Source of the DNA: Jeotgalibacillus campisalis
GTDB lineage: Bacteria > Bacillota > Bacilli > Bacillales > Jeotgalibacillaceae
Direction of reading: 5' to 3'
Assembly: GCF_000829515.1 (NCBI RefSeq)
Contig: NZ_JXRR01000015.1
Span: 124,001 to 188,000 of the forward strand
Length of the DNA: 64,000 bases
Shown: piece by piece, positions 19,850 through 28,676 of the stretch
Layout of the letters: each line of letters opens with the position of its first letter
How positions within the stretch are numbered: the first letter of the stretch is position 1
Translations under genes and position numbers: made by a program
The notes under the pieces: generated by a model
Database searches by the model: none
What the model was told of the DNA's origin: nothing
What the model saw: only the letters and a program-made list of their open reading frames with translations

Positions 19850-20335
19850 ATGATTTCACTTCAAGACTGGTTTTCCTACCACATCTGGGGAACAACTCGA
19901 CAGCTGACTCATTTGAGCGAACTGCCTGAGAATGTTTATACAAAGGAAATACAAAGCGTTTTTCCAACCATTCAAGCTGTGTTCGAGCATGTGTGGCTGG
20001 TGGATTCACTATGGCTCAAACGGATGCAGGGAGAAGAAAAACCGGAAGTAGAGCTCAAAACCCTTCTAACTGTCGAAACCGCTCACAAGGAATTTATGGT
20101 CCTGCATCAGCAAATGATGACATACATAACCAACGTAGAGGATCCCTCTTTAATCCGTTCTTTTCAAACGATGAAGGGGATTCATATGGAAAATTCGATT
20201 GAAGAAATGCTTTACACAGTTGTTAATCACGGATCCTACCATCGTGGAAATGTGACTGCCATGCATCGGCAAATGGGGTATTCAGGAAAACCCTATGATT
20301 ATATTTATTATTTAGAAGAATTGAAACAATCATAA
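19850..20335 (+). CDS. DinB-family metal-binding protein
   Basis: A 161-residue four-helix protein of the DinB/YfiT group. The three likely metal-binding histidines are in VFEHVWLVDSLW and in the pair in VNHGSYHRGNVTAM. Members are thiol transferases or of unknown function and some are damage-induced. The ATG follows GAAAGGAAG. It ends the run of genes that begins with the lia operon and is closed by a large bidirectional terminator. Confidence 0.87.
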   Translation: MISLQDWFSYHIWGTTRQLTHLSELPENVYTKEIQSVFPTIQAVFEHVWLVDSLWLKRMQGEEKPEVELKTLLTVETAHKEFMVLHQQMMTYITNVEDPSLIRSFQTMKGIHMENSIEEMLYTVVNHGSYHRGNVTAMHRQMGYSGKPYDYIYYLEELKQS

Positions 20336-20386
20336 AAAAGAGCAATCAGTAAATCAGTGAAAACTGACTTGCTGATTGCTCTTTTA
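20335..20386. terminator. Bidirectional terminator between dinB-like and carbonic anhydrase genes
   Basis: AGAGCAATCAGTAAATCAGT pairs with ACTGACTTGCTGATTGCTCT with one small mismatch. There are A and T runs on the two sides, between convergent genes. Confidence 0.88.
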
Positions 20387-20399
20387 GTGTTTACTTTAT

Positions 20400-20981
20400 T
20401 TACTTTTTTAGAAGTTCAATCTCTTTATAGCCATCTTTAATTAAATCCAGCTGTCCTGTTCCCGGATCAATAACAAGACCGTGTACAGGAATTTTTTTAT
20501 CCATCAGAGGATGCTGACGCACCATTTCCACACTGTAGCTGACGCTATCTTTTACATCGTCAAAGCCTTTGAGCCAATCGTGCACGTCGATACCTGAATA
20601 TTGCAGGGTAGTTAAGATATCCTCATCAATTCCCCGGTCCTTCATTTTGTCGATCATATCATGACTGTTGACAGCACCCATTCCGCAGTCATAGTGGCCA
20701 ATGATCAGCACTTCATCCGCCTGCAGCTCATACACGGCTACCAGCAAGCTTCTCATAATACTCCCAAAAGGATGCGCAATCATAGCGCCTGCATTTCTGA
20801 CTACTTTTACATCGCCGTTTTTCATATTCATGGATTTTGGAAGCAGCTCGAGCAGTCGAGTATCCATACACGTTAAAATAACCAATCGCTTGTCAGGGAA
20901 TTTAGTCGTGACAAATGATTCGTATTCTTTCTCTCTCACAAATTGTTCATTATACGTTAGAATTTCAGAAAGAAGTGACAT
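20400..20981 (-). CDS. Beta-class carbonic anhydrase
   Basis: Interconverts CO2 and bicarbonate. The 193-residue protein has the beta-class zinc ligands C38 and D40-R42 in LTCMDTRL and H96 and C99 in GHYDCGM. It is of the shorter bacillary type (B. subtilis YvdA/YtiB-like). The start at 20981 follows a GGGAGGATTAC site. Single gene. Confidence 0.92.
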   Translation of the reverse strand: MSLLSEILTYNEQFVREKEYESFVTTKFPDKRLVILTCMDTRLLELLPKSMNMKNGDVKVVRNAGAMIAHPFGSIMRSLLVAVYELQADEVLIIGHYDCGMGAVNSHDMIDKMKDRGIDEDILTTLQYSGIDVHDWLKGFDDVKDSVSYSVEMVRQHPLMDKKIPVHGLVIDPGTGQLDLIKDGYKEIELLKK

Positions 20982-21142
20982 TGATAGTAATCCTCCCAGC
21001 CAAATGATTTTTACTTCTATATTTTATGGTGATCACAGACTTTTTACAATAAAAAAGATAGAAGAGCCATAAACAAAGTCTTTCAAACTAGTAAAATAAG
21101 GTATACTAAAATCATGTTATTTCATGAATGGAGAGATTGGGG

Positions 21143-22057
21143 ATGCATGTTAAAAGTCGTAAATGGAAAAAGCCGGTTCTTGGAGCTGCTGCGTTAACTC
21201 TAGCCGGGTCACTTGTTTTTATGCCAGACACAGGAGAGGCGAAATCATTGAAGCATTCAATTGAAGAGCTCAACGAAAAAGAAAAAATCTACTCAGCAGA
21301 CGTTACAGAAACTGTATTAAAAGCCTTGAAAAAAGAAACGAAAGGGAAATTTTCTGTACCAGAGGCACTCATTTTGCTGCAGACTTTGAGCAAAACAGAA
21401 GTGATGGACATCTATTTTGATCAATCTGGCAAAAAGCTAAAACCCAATGAAAGCAGAAAAATCATTCTAGATATATTCAAGATTGACCTAGACGCTGTAT
21501 CCGCTTTAGGAGAGGGAAGACAGGCAGATTCCTACCCCGATGAAACGATGAAAGGCATTCGAAAGGAATTGGGAATCGATCCTGAATCCACCTCAAAAGA
21601 TTCTTACATCATGTCATTATCGAAAGTACAGGCCATGGATTTGTACATAGCTGCCTTTGGTAAAAAAATCAGCGGTGAAGAACTGCGGCTTATCATAAAT
21701 CAGGTTTTTGGAATCAATTTGGATGGTATTTCCGGGCTGGAAAAAGCGCGGGTTTCTCTATACTCTAAAAATCAATGGATCACGCAGACAGATCGAGACT
21801 TAGTCGTTGTCCATACCGGCAGAGGTGACGTTGATGTGTGGATTTATCCAACTGCTTACTTTAAAGAGAAAACTGGTTTACAAGAATTGCCGCCAGTGCT
21901 TCAGGAAAAACTGAAGGCCCTTGGTTTTACCTATAACGAGCAGCTTGATGCCTTTTACTATGCAAACGATAAAGGTGTATCTGTATCGGATGCTTTTAAA
22001 GGACAGACAATGGGTGCTGTGATCAGTACGATTGCGGAAGGATATTCGGATCTTTAA
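21143..22057 (+). CDS. Secreted protein with an internal duplication, unknown
   Basis: A 304-residue protein with an N-terminal signal sequence (KSRKWKKP followed by a hydrophobic core and an AKS-like cleavage region near residue 35). Residues 82-123 and 159-200 align without gaps over 42 positions, 19 identical, both starting LSK and containing GKK, with IDLDAVSAL against INLDGISGL; a weaker similarity extends some 25 residues upstream of each. A unique C-terminal domain of about 100 residues follows. I do not recognise the family. The ATG at 21143 follows GGAGAGATTGGGG. A TATACT element (21102) may be its -10. Confidence 0.75.
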   Translation: MHVKSRKWKKPVLGAAALTLAGSLVFMPDTGEAKSLKHSIEELNEKEKIYSADVTETVLKALKKETKGKFSVPEALILLQTLSKTEVMDIYFDQSGKKLKPNESRKIILDIFKIDLDAVSALGEGRQADSYPDETMKGIRKELGIDPESTSKDSYIMSLSKVQAMDLYIAAFGKKISGEELRLIINQVFGINLDGISGLEKARVSLYSKNQWITQTDRDLVVVHTGRGDVDVWIYPTAYFKEKTGLQELPPVLQEKLKALGFTYNEQLDAFYYANDKGVSVSDAFKGQTMGAVISTIAEGYSDL

Positions 22058-22120
22058 AGTCATCCTATATAGGGGGAGATAGGTTCAGTTTTACTGCAGT
22101 CAAGATTATTTCTGCTTAAA

Positions 22121-22166
22121 AAAAGAAGGTCTTCATGAGAATTCCCATGAGAACCTTCTTCTTTTT
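22121..22166. terminator. Terminator between the secreted protein and msrAB
   Basis: AAGAAGGTCTTCATGAGA pairs with TCCCATGAGAACCTTCTT. T-rich on the plus-strand side, A-rich on the other. Confidence 0.85.
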
Positions 22167-22214
22167 CATTTAGTGAGTATGGGATTAATTTATTCAGGTT
22201 TAGCCTGTGGACAT

Positions 22215-23363
22215 TTAGAACAGATCGCTGAATTCCCCGTAACCTTCTTCTTCAAGATCTTCAGCAGGGATAAATCTTAAAGCAGCTGAGTTCATGCAAT
22301 AGCGAAGTCCGGTTGGCTCCGGTCCGTCGTCAAATACGTGGCCCAAATGGGAGTCACCGTGCTTGCTTCTGATTTCCGTCCGAGTGCCAAATAAGCCAGG
22401 ATCGTCTTTTTCTACGATATTTTCATCAACAAGCGGCTGAGTGAAAGATGGCCAGCCTGTGGTTGAATCATACTTGTCTTCTGAACTGAATAGAGGTTCA
22501 CCTGAAACAATGTCAACATAGATGCCATCTTCATAGAAACCATCATACTCATTATCAAAAGGCGGCTCAGTCCCGTCTTCCTGTGTCACTTCATATTGAA
22601 TATCCGTCAGCATCTCACGTAATTCTTCGTCTGTATAATTCACATAATAAGGGGTATCTTTTTTAGTTTCTTCCTTAGTTTTAAAGGAGGTAGTAAGATC
22701 TTCACCCCAGTACTTATTTAAAAACTGATCACGACCGGAATTTTTGCGATAAAATCCGTAGCGGTCTGAGCTTTTAATATAGTAATCTTGATGGTATTCT
22801 TCAGCTACGTAAAACGTGTTTGCATCTGTAATTGGAACAATGACTTCTTCATCAAATCGGCCTGACTCTTCCAATCGTTGTTTGGAGGCCTCTGCAGCAT
22901 CACGCTGTTCATCGTTCTGAACAAAAATCTCCGGGCGGTACTGTTTTCCCTGGTCAATAAACTGCCCGTCCGCATCCGTCGGGTCAATTTGTCTCCAGTA
23001 AACCTCCAGCAAATCCTCATAGGAGATCACAGATGGATCAAAAATAACCGTCACTGCTTCCGTGTGGCCGGTTTCTCCGCCAGCAACTTCCTTATACTCC
23101 GGATTTTCTTCACTGCCCCCTGTGTATCCTGAGACGGCATCTCTGACACCGGCAAGCTTTTCAAATGGAGGTTCCATACACCAGAAGCAGCCTCCAGCAA
23201 AAACAGCTGTTTCTTCCGTTTCCTGAAGATCCATCTCATCTAGCGGTGCACTTCCGTAAGAATTGCTGGCAAATTGATCTGAAAACATAATATATAAAGC
23301 AATTCCTGCTACAATAAACGCAATACTGAATCCAAACCACTTCTTCTTATTACTTCTTGGCAT
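22215..23363 (-). CDS. msrAB: Membrane-anchored fused methionine sulfoxide reductase MsrA-MsrB
   Basis: Repairs both stereoisomers of oxidised methionine in proteins. The 382-residue protein has an N-terminal membrane anchor (about residues 9-27), then MsrA with the catalytic Cys near residue 59 in [11 protein letters not shown], and C-terminal MsrB with [24 protein letters not shown] and the catalytic [11 protein letters not shown]. The anchor puts the enzyme on the outer face of the membrane, unlike the usual separate cytosolic MsrA and MsrB of Bacillus. I start it at the ATG at 23363, which has a GGGGTGAG site, five codons inside the longest frame. Confidence 0.92.
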   Translation of the reverse strand: MPRSNKKKWFGFSIAFIVAGIALYIMFSDQFASNSYGSAPLDEMDLQETEETAVFAGGCFWCMEPPFEKLAGVRDAVSGYTGGSEENPEYKEVAGGETGHTEAVTVIFDPSVISYEDLLEVYWRQIDPTDADGQFIDQGKQYRPEIFVQNDEQRDAAEASKQRLEESGRFDEEVIVPITDANTFYVAEEYHQDYYIKSSDRYGFYRKNSGRDQFLNKYWGEDLTTSFKTKEETKKDTPYYVNYTDEELREMLTDIQYEVTQEDGTEPPFDNEYDGFYEDGIYVDIVSGEPLFSSEDKYDSTTGWPSFTQPLVDENIVEKDDPGLFGTRTEIRSKHGDSHLGHVFDDGPEPTGLRYCMNSAALRFIPAEDLEEEGYGEFSDLF

Positions 23364-23573
23364 TTGCTCACCCCTCATAAAATTTAATCACATGAATGGT
23401 TAGGGAATAAGATACGTCCAATCTATCTTTAACGATAGCACATACGATGAGAATTGAATAAAAATAATGCTCGTAAATCAAAAGAATTAAAAGGATTACG
23501 GAGACAAAAGGAGAATTAGTACAGTGAAACGTTTTTGTTCAACCTGATTTCAGCTGGGAAAGGAGCCTCTTAG

Positions 23574-24053
23574 ATGAAGGAATGCAGGATGATCAGAAAA
23601 TCTAGCTTTTACTTTATCGGACTGAAATGGACAGGAACCTATGAAGCGGCAGCTCACGGTGGCATTCAACCTGTTATTCAGGCATCGAAAGACCGGTTAC
23701 ATGAGCTAAAGCTTACTAATGAACATTCCAATTTGATTGGCCTGTCCTATCATGACAGAATAGATGGTTTTACGTACTACATAGGCACAGAAGCAATAAA
23801 ATCACAGCCCATTCCGCCGGATATGCATGGAATCATTATCCCCTCCCATGACTACGCCATAACCGAGCATAAAGGTCAGCACGCCTGGAAAAGCTACGAA
23901 CAGCTCTACAGGTGGTTGGACGATCAAGGGTACCAGATCAATGGCTACGGACTTGACCACCTTGATGTCTATCCCATGGACTACGACCCGTTTAAAATGA
24001 ACCCTTCTTTAACGATTGGCGTACCAATAAAAAGCTCGAGGAGTCTTGACTAA
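23574..24053 (+). CDS. GyrI-like/effector-binding domain protein
   Basis: A 159-residue stand-alone ligand-binding domain of the AraC effector-binding/GyrI type: SSFYFIGLKWTGTYEAAAHG at the start, YYIGTEA, the IPPDMHGIIIPSHDYAITEHKG strand pair and a terminal LDVYPMDYDP...LTIGVPI. There is no DNA-binding domain attached. Homologues bind small amphipathic molecules. The ATG at 23574 has GAAAGGAG; a second ATG at 23589 is also possible. A hairpin follows before queF. Confidence 0.75.
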   Translation: MKECRMIRKSSFYFIGLKWTGTYEAAAHGGIQPVIQASKDRLHELKLTNEHSNLIGLSYHDRIDGFTYYIGTEAIKSQPIPPDMHGIIIPSHDYAITEHKGQHAWKSYEQLYRWLDDQGYQINGYGLDHLDVYPMDYDPFKMNPSLTIGVPIKSSRSLD

Positions 24054-24093
24054 TTTTTTCATCAGGCGTATAGTAGCAAGGATTATTTTATTC

Positions 24094-24121
24094 GGAGACA
24101 TCCATCAGGATGTGTCCTTTT
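24094..24121 (+). terminator. Terminator between the GyrI-like gene and queF
   Basis: GGAGACATCC pairs with GGATGTGTCC around ATCA, followed by TTTT. Confidence 0.75.
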
Positions 24122-24169
24122 CCTGGTTGCAGATCGTACGTTATATTTTAAAATTAGGGGGAAATCAAT

Positions 24170-24667
24170 ATGTCAGGAAGATCAGATAAAGAATTAGAAG
24201 GCGTAAATTTATTAGGAAACCAAGGAACAGAATATGCATTTAACTATGCTCCAGAAGTCCTTGAATCATTTGATAACAAACATGCGGGAAGAGACTACTT
24301 TGTAAAATTCAACTGCCCTGAATTTACTTCTCTCTGCCCCAAAACCAATCAGCCTGATTTTGCTACCATCTACATCAGCTATATACCCGATCAAAAAATG
24401 GTCGAAAGCAAATCATTAAAGCTCTACCTATTTTCATTCCGCAATCACGGAGACTTCCACGAGGACTGCATGAACATCATCATGAACGACCTCATCGAAC
24501 TCATGGACCCGCGCTACATTGAGGTATGGGGAAAATTTACGCCACGCGGCGGTATCTCAATTGACCCATATACAAACTACGGCAAGCCGGGGACAAAATA
24601 TGAAGAAATGGCGTTTCATCGTTTGATGAATCATGATATGTATCCGGAGACGGTTGATAATCGGTAA
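24170..24667 (+). CDS. queF: NADPH-dependent preQ0 reductase QueF
   Basis: Reduces 7-cyano-7-deazaguanine to preQ1 in queuosine biosynthesis. The 165-residue unimodular form carries the active-site Cys in [20 protein letters not shown], the QueF signature [20 protein letters not shown], and the C-terminal [24 protein letters not shown] before the ATG is a strong site. No preQ1 riboswitch is visible upstream, and the queCDE genes are not in this window. The second half of the gene is C-rich at third positions compared with the first. Confidence 0.95.
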   Translation: MSGRSDKELEGVNLLGNQGTEYAFNYAPEVLESFDNKHAGRDYFVKFNCPEFTSLCPKTNQPDFATIYISYIPDQKMVESKSLKLYLFSFRNHGDFHEDCMNIIMNDLIELMDPRYIEVWGKFTPRGGISIDPYTNYGKPGTKYEEMAFHRLMNHDMYPETVDNR

Positions 24668-24842
24668 ACTAGTCTAGTTATGAACAGCACTCATTCATTT
24701 ACTTTCACCTGAAATTTTGCAGATTGCAAATGTTTTAGGATGAAATTATATGGATGGGTGTTTTTCGTTTTGATTATGGAGAATTAATGGGATTTATATG
24801 TTAAAATTAAACAGTAAGAGGAATATAAGGAGGTGCGCTCAC

Positions 24843-25991
24843 ATGGTAAAAAACTTATTGACTAAAACTAAAATGTCAAAAATGACCGGATGGTCTGAAG
24901 CGAACGGAAGACGTTGGGTGAAAAACTTTTCAGATTTTATTCCTTACGAACTTACTAATAATCGAATAATGTACACAAATGAATCTTTAAGGGTCATGAA
25001 GTTTCTAAAAAAAATGAATGATGCGGGATATTCAGCTGCAGATCTTAAAAAAATATTTTTAACACAAGGTGTTCCTAATACCGAAGAAGAAGAAAACCTT
25101 ATACTAAATCAAAAGAAGTTTAAACCAGTTCATAATTTATTTGATGAAAATATAAAAGAATCTATTCCATCATCAGGTCAGTTAATGATTCCTTATCTTG
25201 AACTTATCAAAGATGGAAATATTTATACTGCAAGTGATATTACAGAAAAAATTGTAAAATACTTTAGTTTATCTGAAAAACAACGACATATGCGATATGA
25301 AAATACATCTGATATTGTTCTCCTCTCAAGAATAAGAGGGGTCAGATATAGTTTAAAGAAAGAAAATTACATAGAAGAAGTAAGCAGATTGACGTATAGA
25401 ATAACAGATGAGGGGCGCGAATTACTTAATGAAAGTTATTCTGAAATTTCTGAAGAAATCGAGGAGCTTGAAAGAAATGTAGATCCATTAACAGTAGTAA
25501 AGGAAAAGTTAGATGAGCTGAATAATGAATTGGCGGATAATCTTCTTAAGAAACTAAGAACCGTTCATTGGATGAAATTTGAAGATATCGTTGTTGAGTT
25601 ACTAACTGTAATGGGATATGGAGATGGCCAGGTAACTCAACGGACCAATGATGAAGGCTTGGACGGCGTAATTAAAGAAGATAAATTGGGTCTGGACAAT
25701 ATTTATGTTCAAGCAAAAAGGTTTGCAGCTAATAATTCTGTTGGCAGAGAAATTGTTCAGAGCTTTTCTGGTGCCTTGGATGGAAAAGAAGCGAGAAAAG
25801 GAGTATTTATAACAACTTCATACTTTACCGAAGGTGCAAAAAAATATGCGGAACGTCTTGAATCGAAGAAAATTATTTTGATTGACGGGATCGAACTTTC
25901 AAAATTAATGATTTCTCATAATGTAGGTGTCGATGTGAATCAAACCTTTATTGTTAAAGCAATTGATTTTGATTACTTTAAAGATGAATAA
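24843..25991 (+). CDS. Mrr-family restriction endonuclease with extra N-terminal MerR-like domain
   Basis: A 382-residue protein. Residues 1-76 look like a MerR-type helix-turn-helix (KMSKMTGWSEANGRRWVKNF ... DLKKIF). Residues about 112-196 match an Mrr N-terminal winged helix (YLELIKDG, LLSRIRG, YRITDEGRELL), residues 203-235 are charged and helical, and residues about 240-370 are the Mrr nuclease fold with D274 in EGLDGVI and Q290-x-K292 in VQAKRF. Mrr enzymes cut modified DNA as type IV restriction. The ATG at 24843 has a perfect AAGGAGGTG site. It is more AT-rich than its neighbours and has no methylase partner, so horizontal acquisition is plausible. Confidence 0.82.
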   Translation: MVKNLLTKTKMSKMTGWSEANGRRWVKNFSDFIPYELTNNRIMYTNESLRVMKFLKKMNDAGYSAADLKKIFLTQGVPNTEEEENLILNQKKFKPVHNLFDENIKESIPSSGQLMIPYLELIKDGNIYTASDITEKIVKYFSLSEKQRHMRYENTSDIVLLSRIRGVRYSLKKENYIEEVSRLTYRITDEGRELLNESYSEISEEIEELERNVDPLTVVKEKLDELNNELADNLLKKLRTVHWMKFEDIVVELLTVMGYGDGQVTQRTNDEGLDGVIKEDKLGLDNIYVQAKRFAANNSVGREIVQSFSGALDGKEARKGVFITTSYFTEGAKKYAERLESKKIILIDGIELSKLMISHNVGVDVNQTFIVKAIDFDYFKDE

Positions 25992-26043
25992 TCAAATTAA
26001 AAATTACCAAGCAGATACTTTAAGTTTGTTCTAATAGAAAACA

Positions 26044-26175
26044 GAGGTGAACGGAGCGGAAGGTGGCGACTCCTGCAGGATATGACGGCAAGCTGAGACT
26101 TTGCAGGGCAAGGCCCTGGAAAGGCTCAGCGCCGTCCCTGCGGAAAGCGTCCGCCTGAAGCGAAGTGAACCGGTT
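26044..26175 (+). repeat. Interspersed palindromic repeat, copy E
   Basis: Runs from GAGGTGAACGGAGCGGAAGG to CGAAGTGAACCGGTTA. Very close to copy C at 6161, including GGCGACTCCTGCAGGATATG and GCGGAAAGCGTCCGCCTGAA. Confidence 0.87.
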
Positions 26176-26212
26176 AGAAGAGGTTGAGACACTTTTGTCC
26201 TGACCTCTTTTG
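26176..26212. terminator. Hairpin joined to repeat copy E
   Basis: AAGAGGTTGAGACA faces TGTCCTGACCTCTTTT with a short loop and T run. Same arrangement as after copy C. Confidence 0.65.
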
Positions 26213-26305
26213 CAATTAATTTGCCCTGCCATTTTACGAAGGTAATCTAGGAGTAGCTTAGCTTCTACTAGTTGAATTATAAATTTTACATCCAACAAGG
26301 AAAAC

Positions 26306-27208
26306 CTAAAATCTGGCAAGTCCTCTCTCAAATGCAGCAAGATGATTTAAAGAGGCGTTTCGAAGCTGTGTAAACACTATTCTCATGTCAGAAGGTATTT
26401 CAAGTGATAAAAATCGTTCATACATAGAGATATTTTCAATTTCCCCCTGTACGCCAGCATTATAGGCGGCTTTAATGTTTTCTGGAGTTGAAACGAATGA
26501 TAGTGATTCATCTTCAGGTATAGGCACTTGATAGCGTTGGAAAAGAGGTACTAATGCATTGATATGTCTCAATTCTGCTTCTTTAATTTGGGCAAATGTA
26601 CGAATATATCCCAAATTCCCAAGGATATCATTATATCTTGCTTGTGCTAAATATTCGTCCTGCAGGGCATATGTGAGCATTTGTGGTATGGACAATGAAG
26701 AAGAACTTAAAGCACCCTTAGCACCGTAATTTTCAATTTGCCGCGCAGTATGGGTCAGGGGTGATTTTTGCAGTAAATATAAAAACCATACAGCGTGATT
26801 TTGTTCGTCTGCAGCGGCACGACGAAATCTGTTTTTAATATAAGTGTTCTGTGCTTTATCTGCTATTTCTAAATAGGAATCAACAGCTTTCTGTTCGTCT
26901 TCGAAGGCAAATTCAAGTCCTGCTCTATATTGATCAGGACATTTCTCAATAAACTTATACATTGGTTGTGTCCCTGTTATGCTCATATAGATCGAGCTGA
27001 ACTCATTCAAATGACGCTTTTCATCTTGTTGAATCTCAAGTATTTTATCTCTCACATCCTGCGCGGGAGCAACTTGCGCTAACTTCTCATAACAGGCAAT
27101 GGCGCTATATTCAGCGTTAATCGCTTTTTGAATATCATTCATCATTTGTCTATCATGGTCTGAGTAAAGATATTGATTATGCTGAGAAGAGGATTGATTT
27201 GAATACAT
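26306..27208 (-). CDS. Double ferritin-like domain protein (N-terminal rubrerythrin-like + C-terminal DUF2202-like)
   Basis: A 300-residue all-helical protein made of two ferritin-like four-helix bundles. Domain 1 (about 18-145) shows iron ligands E33, E63xxH66, E103 or E105, and E135xxH138. Domain 2 (about 172-298) shows E185, E212xxH215 and E256, and in its last helix SLNH (S286...H289) where a second ExxH would stand, as in DUF2202 proteins. The N-terminus is Ser/Gln/Asn-rich and unstructured. A role in di-iron chemistry or peroxide and iron handling is inferred, not shown. Starts at 27208 with an AGGAGGACAATC site. Single gene. Confidence 0.8.
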   Translation of the reverse strand: MYSNQSSSQHNQYLYSDHDRQMMNDIQKAINAEYSAIACYEKLAQVAPAQDVRDKILEIQQDEKRHLNEFSSIYMSITGTQPMYKFIEKCPDQYRAGLEFAFEDEQKAVDSYLEIADKAQNTYIKNRFRRAAADEQNHAVWFLYLLQKSPLTHTARQIENYGAKGALSSSSLSIPQMLTYALQDEYLAQARYNDILGNLGYIRTFAQIKEAELRHINALVPLFQRYQVPIPEDESLSFVSTPENIKAAYNAGVQGEIENISMYERFLSLEIPSDMRIVFTQLRNASLNHLAAFERGLARF

Positions 27209-27461
27209 TGCAGATTGTCCTCCTAATGTTGGATTTTCTTTTTATCATATGTTTTTTAGTTTTGTTGGTGTGCAAAGGCATAAGTGGTCAGCCTGAAAGT
27301 CAATTAGCTCAGGCAGGCATCCCAAAAAAGAGGGGAATAAAGGGTAACAGAAACTCGGCGCAGCCATCACCAACCTATTTAAAGTAAATTCCTCCTCCTT
27401 GCATAACAAGATAATAAGTTTCCCATAATGAAGAAAGGCAGCAGGAATGAGGAGTGAGGCT

Positions 27462-27665
27462 ATGAGCGCAGTTAGTGTAAGAAACTGTCTTGTACATTTG
27501 AAGCAGGTTGAACGTAAATTGGCTGAACAGGTGGTAAAAGCTGCAAGTATAGAAGAAAAAAGAATCTATAGTGATGCGATGATTCAGGTTAGTGAAGTGA
27601 TACAGGATATGAAAAGACGTATCATTAAAATGGAGAAAATAGAAGAGTTTGCAGGAAAGGAGTGA
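27462..27665 (+). CDS. DUF1657 protein
   Basis: A 67-residue helical, charged protein (VRNCLVHLKQVERKLAEQ, then YSDAMIQVSEVIQDMKRRI) with the length and pattern of DUF1657. These small proteins occur next to YetF (DUF421) genes in spore-formers, and a fused version (2Duf) lies in the spore inner membrane and affects spore resistance. The ATG at 27462 follows GAGGAGTGAGG. It ends four bases before the YetF-type gene, so the two are surely one operon. Confidence 0.8.
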   Translation: MSAVSVRNCLVHLKQVERKLAEQVVKAASIEEKRIYSDAMIQVSEVIQDMKRRIIKMEKIEEFAGKE

Positions 27666-27669
27666 GTAG

Positions 27670-28533
27670 ATGCCGGATTGGCTGATTGTTTTAGGCAGAG
27701 GGCTTGCCATGTTGATGGTTTTATTTTTTATGACAAAAGTGCTCGGAAAAAAGCAAATATCACAGTTGTCTTTTTTTGAGTATGTTATCGGGATCACTGC
27801 CGGAAGTATTGGAGCAGAGGTTATCACGGGGTTGGACAGAAATTTTTTTCATGGGATCATCGGTATCTCTTCTTTTATTGCCATCCCCTTCCTGGTTGAT
27901 AAATTATCAATGAAAAATAAGAAGCTGCGTGATTTCTTTGAAGGGAAAGGAACCGTGGTGATTCAAAATGGGAACATTATCGAGAAAAGCTTAAATAAAG
28001 AGAAGTATACAATCGACGAATTGATGGAACTTCTTCGGAAAAAAGATGTATTTGACGTTTCAAATGTAGAATTTGCAATCCTAGAGCCAACGGGCGATTT
28101 AAATGTCCTGTTGAAAAAGGAAAAAAGACCTTTGACTTCAGAAGATATAGGGCTTGTTACTGATGAGGAAAAAGAGCCGTGCACGATTATCATGGATGGC
28201 GCCGTCATGATTAAAACACTAGCTTCAATCGGCAAAGATGAGCAATGGCTGGAAGAGCAGCTGGCAAAGAAAAATAAGAGGGTAGAGGATGTATTTTTAG
28301 CTCAAGTTAATTCAGTTGGACAGCTGTATCTGGATCTTTATGATGACAATGCATCTAAAGCACAGACAGATCAGGGGAAAGTAATAAAAGCCATAATGGA
28401 AAGATGCAAGGCTGACCTGGACCTTCTGTCTCTTGAATCAACAGACGAAGAAAGCAAGCTGATGTATCAAAAAAATAGTGATAAACTCCAGACCGTGCTT
28501 CATGATCTGAAAACATTGAGTAAGCCGATATGA
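27670..28533 (+). CDS. YetF-like DUF421 membrane protein
   Basis: A 287-residue protein with three N-terminal membrane segments (about 5-22, 35-55 and 60-78) and a cytoplasmic domain with FEGKGTVVIQNGNIIEKSL, the SNVEFAILEPTGDLNV motif typical of DUF421, and a DUF3290-unlike charged C-terminal tail. Related YetF and 2Duf proteins sit in the spore inner membrane and alter permeability and heat or chemical resistance. It is cotranscribed with the DUF1657 gene. Confidence 0.88.
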   Translation: MPDWLIVLGRGLAMLMVLFFMTKVLGKKQISQLSFFEYVIGITAGSIGAEVITGLDRNFFHGIIGISSFIAIPFLVDKLSMKNKKLRDFFEGKGTVVIQNGNIIEKSLNKEKYTIDELMELLRKKDVFDVSNVEFAILEPTGDLNVLLKKEKRPLTSEDIGLVTDEEKEPCTIIMDGAVMIKTLASIGKDEQWLEEQLAKKNKRVEDVFLAQVNSVGQLYLDLYDDNASKAQTDQGKVIKAIMERCKADLDLLSLESTDEESKLMYQKNSDKLQTVLHDLKTLSKPI

Positions 28534-28676
28534 ATAAAAAATCATCTGCGTGAATTTAAAAAAATAACTGAATTCACATTCGATTCTGTATCCCGCTTCC
28601 TGCCTTTACATGACCATGGGACATGCGTATAATGCGGTCTTGTGATTATAAAAAAGAGCGTTAGGGGGCATTTCGT

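Noticed and set aside
24060-24169. Possible preQ1 riboswitch ahead of queF
   Set aside because: I looked for the short preQ1 aptamer pattern and found only the terminator hairpin at 24094-24121 and an AT-rich leader.
24670-26300. A multi-gene defence island around the Mrr-type gene
   Set aside because: Neighbours are queF, a repeat and a ferritin-like gene; no other defence genes, integrase or att-like repeats are visible.
26020-26340. Minus-strand 106-codon frame
   Set aside because: It consists of the interspersed repeat copy E plus its hairpin read as protein, with no ribosome binding site.
27199-27387. A 62-codon plus-strand frame with a hydrophobic N-terminus
   Set aside because: Its TTG or internal ATG (27226) lacks a ribosome binding site, and it overlaps the start and ribosome binding site of the ferritin-like gene on the other strand. 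The hydrophobic look comes from T-rich promoter DNA.
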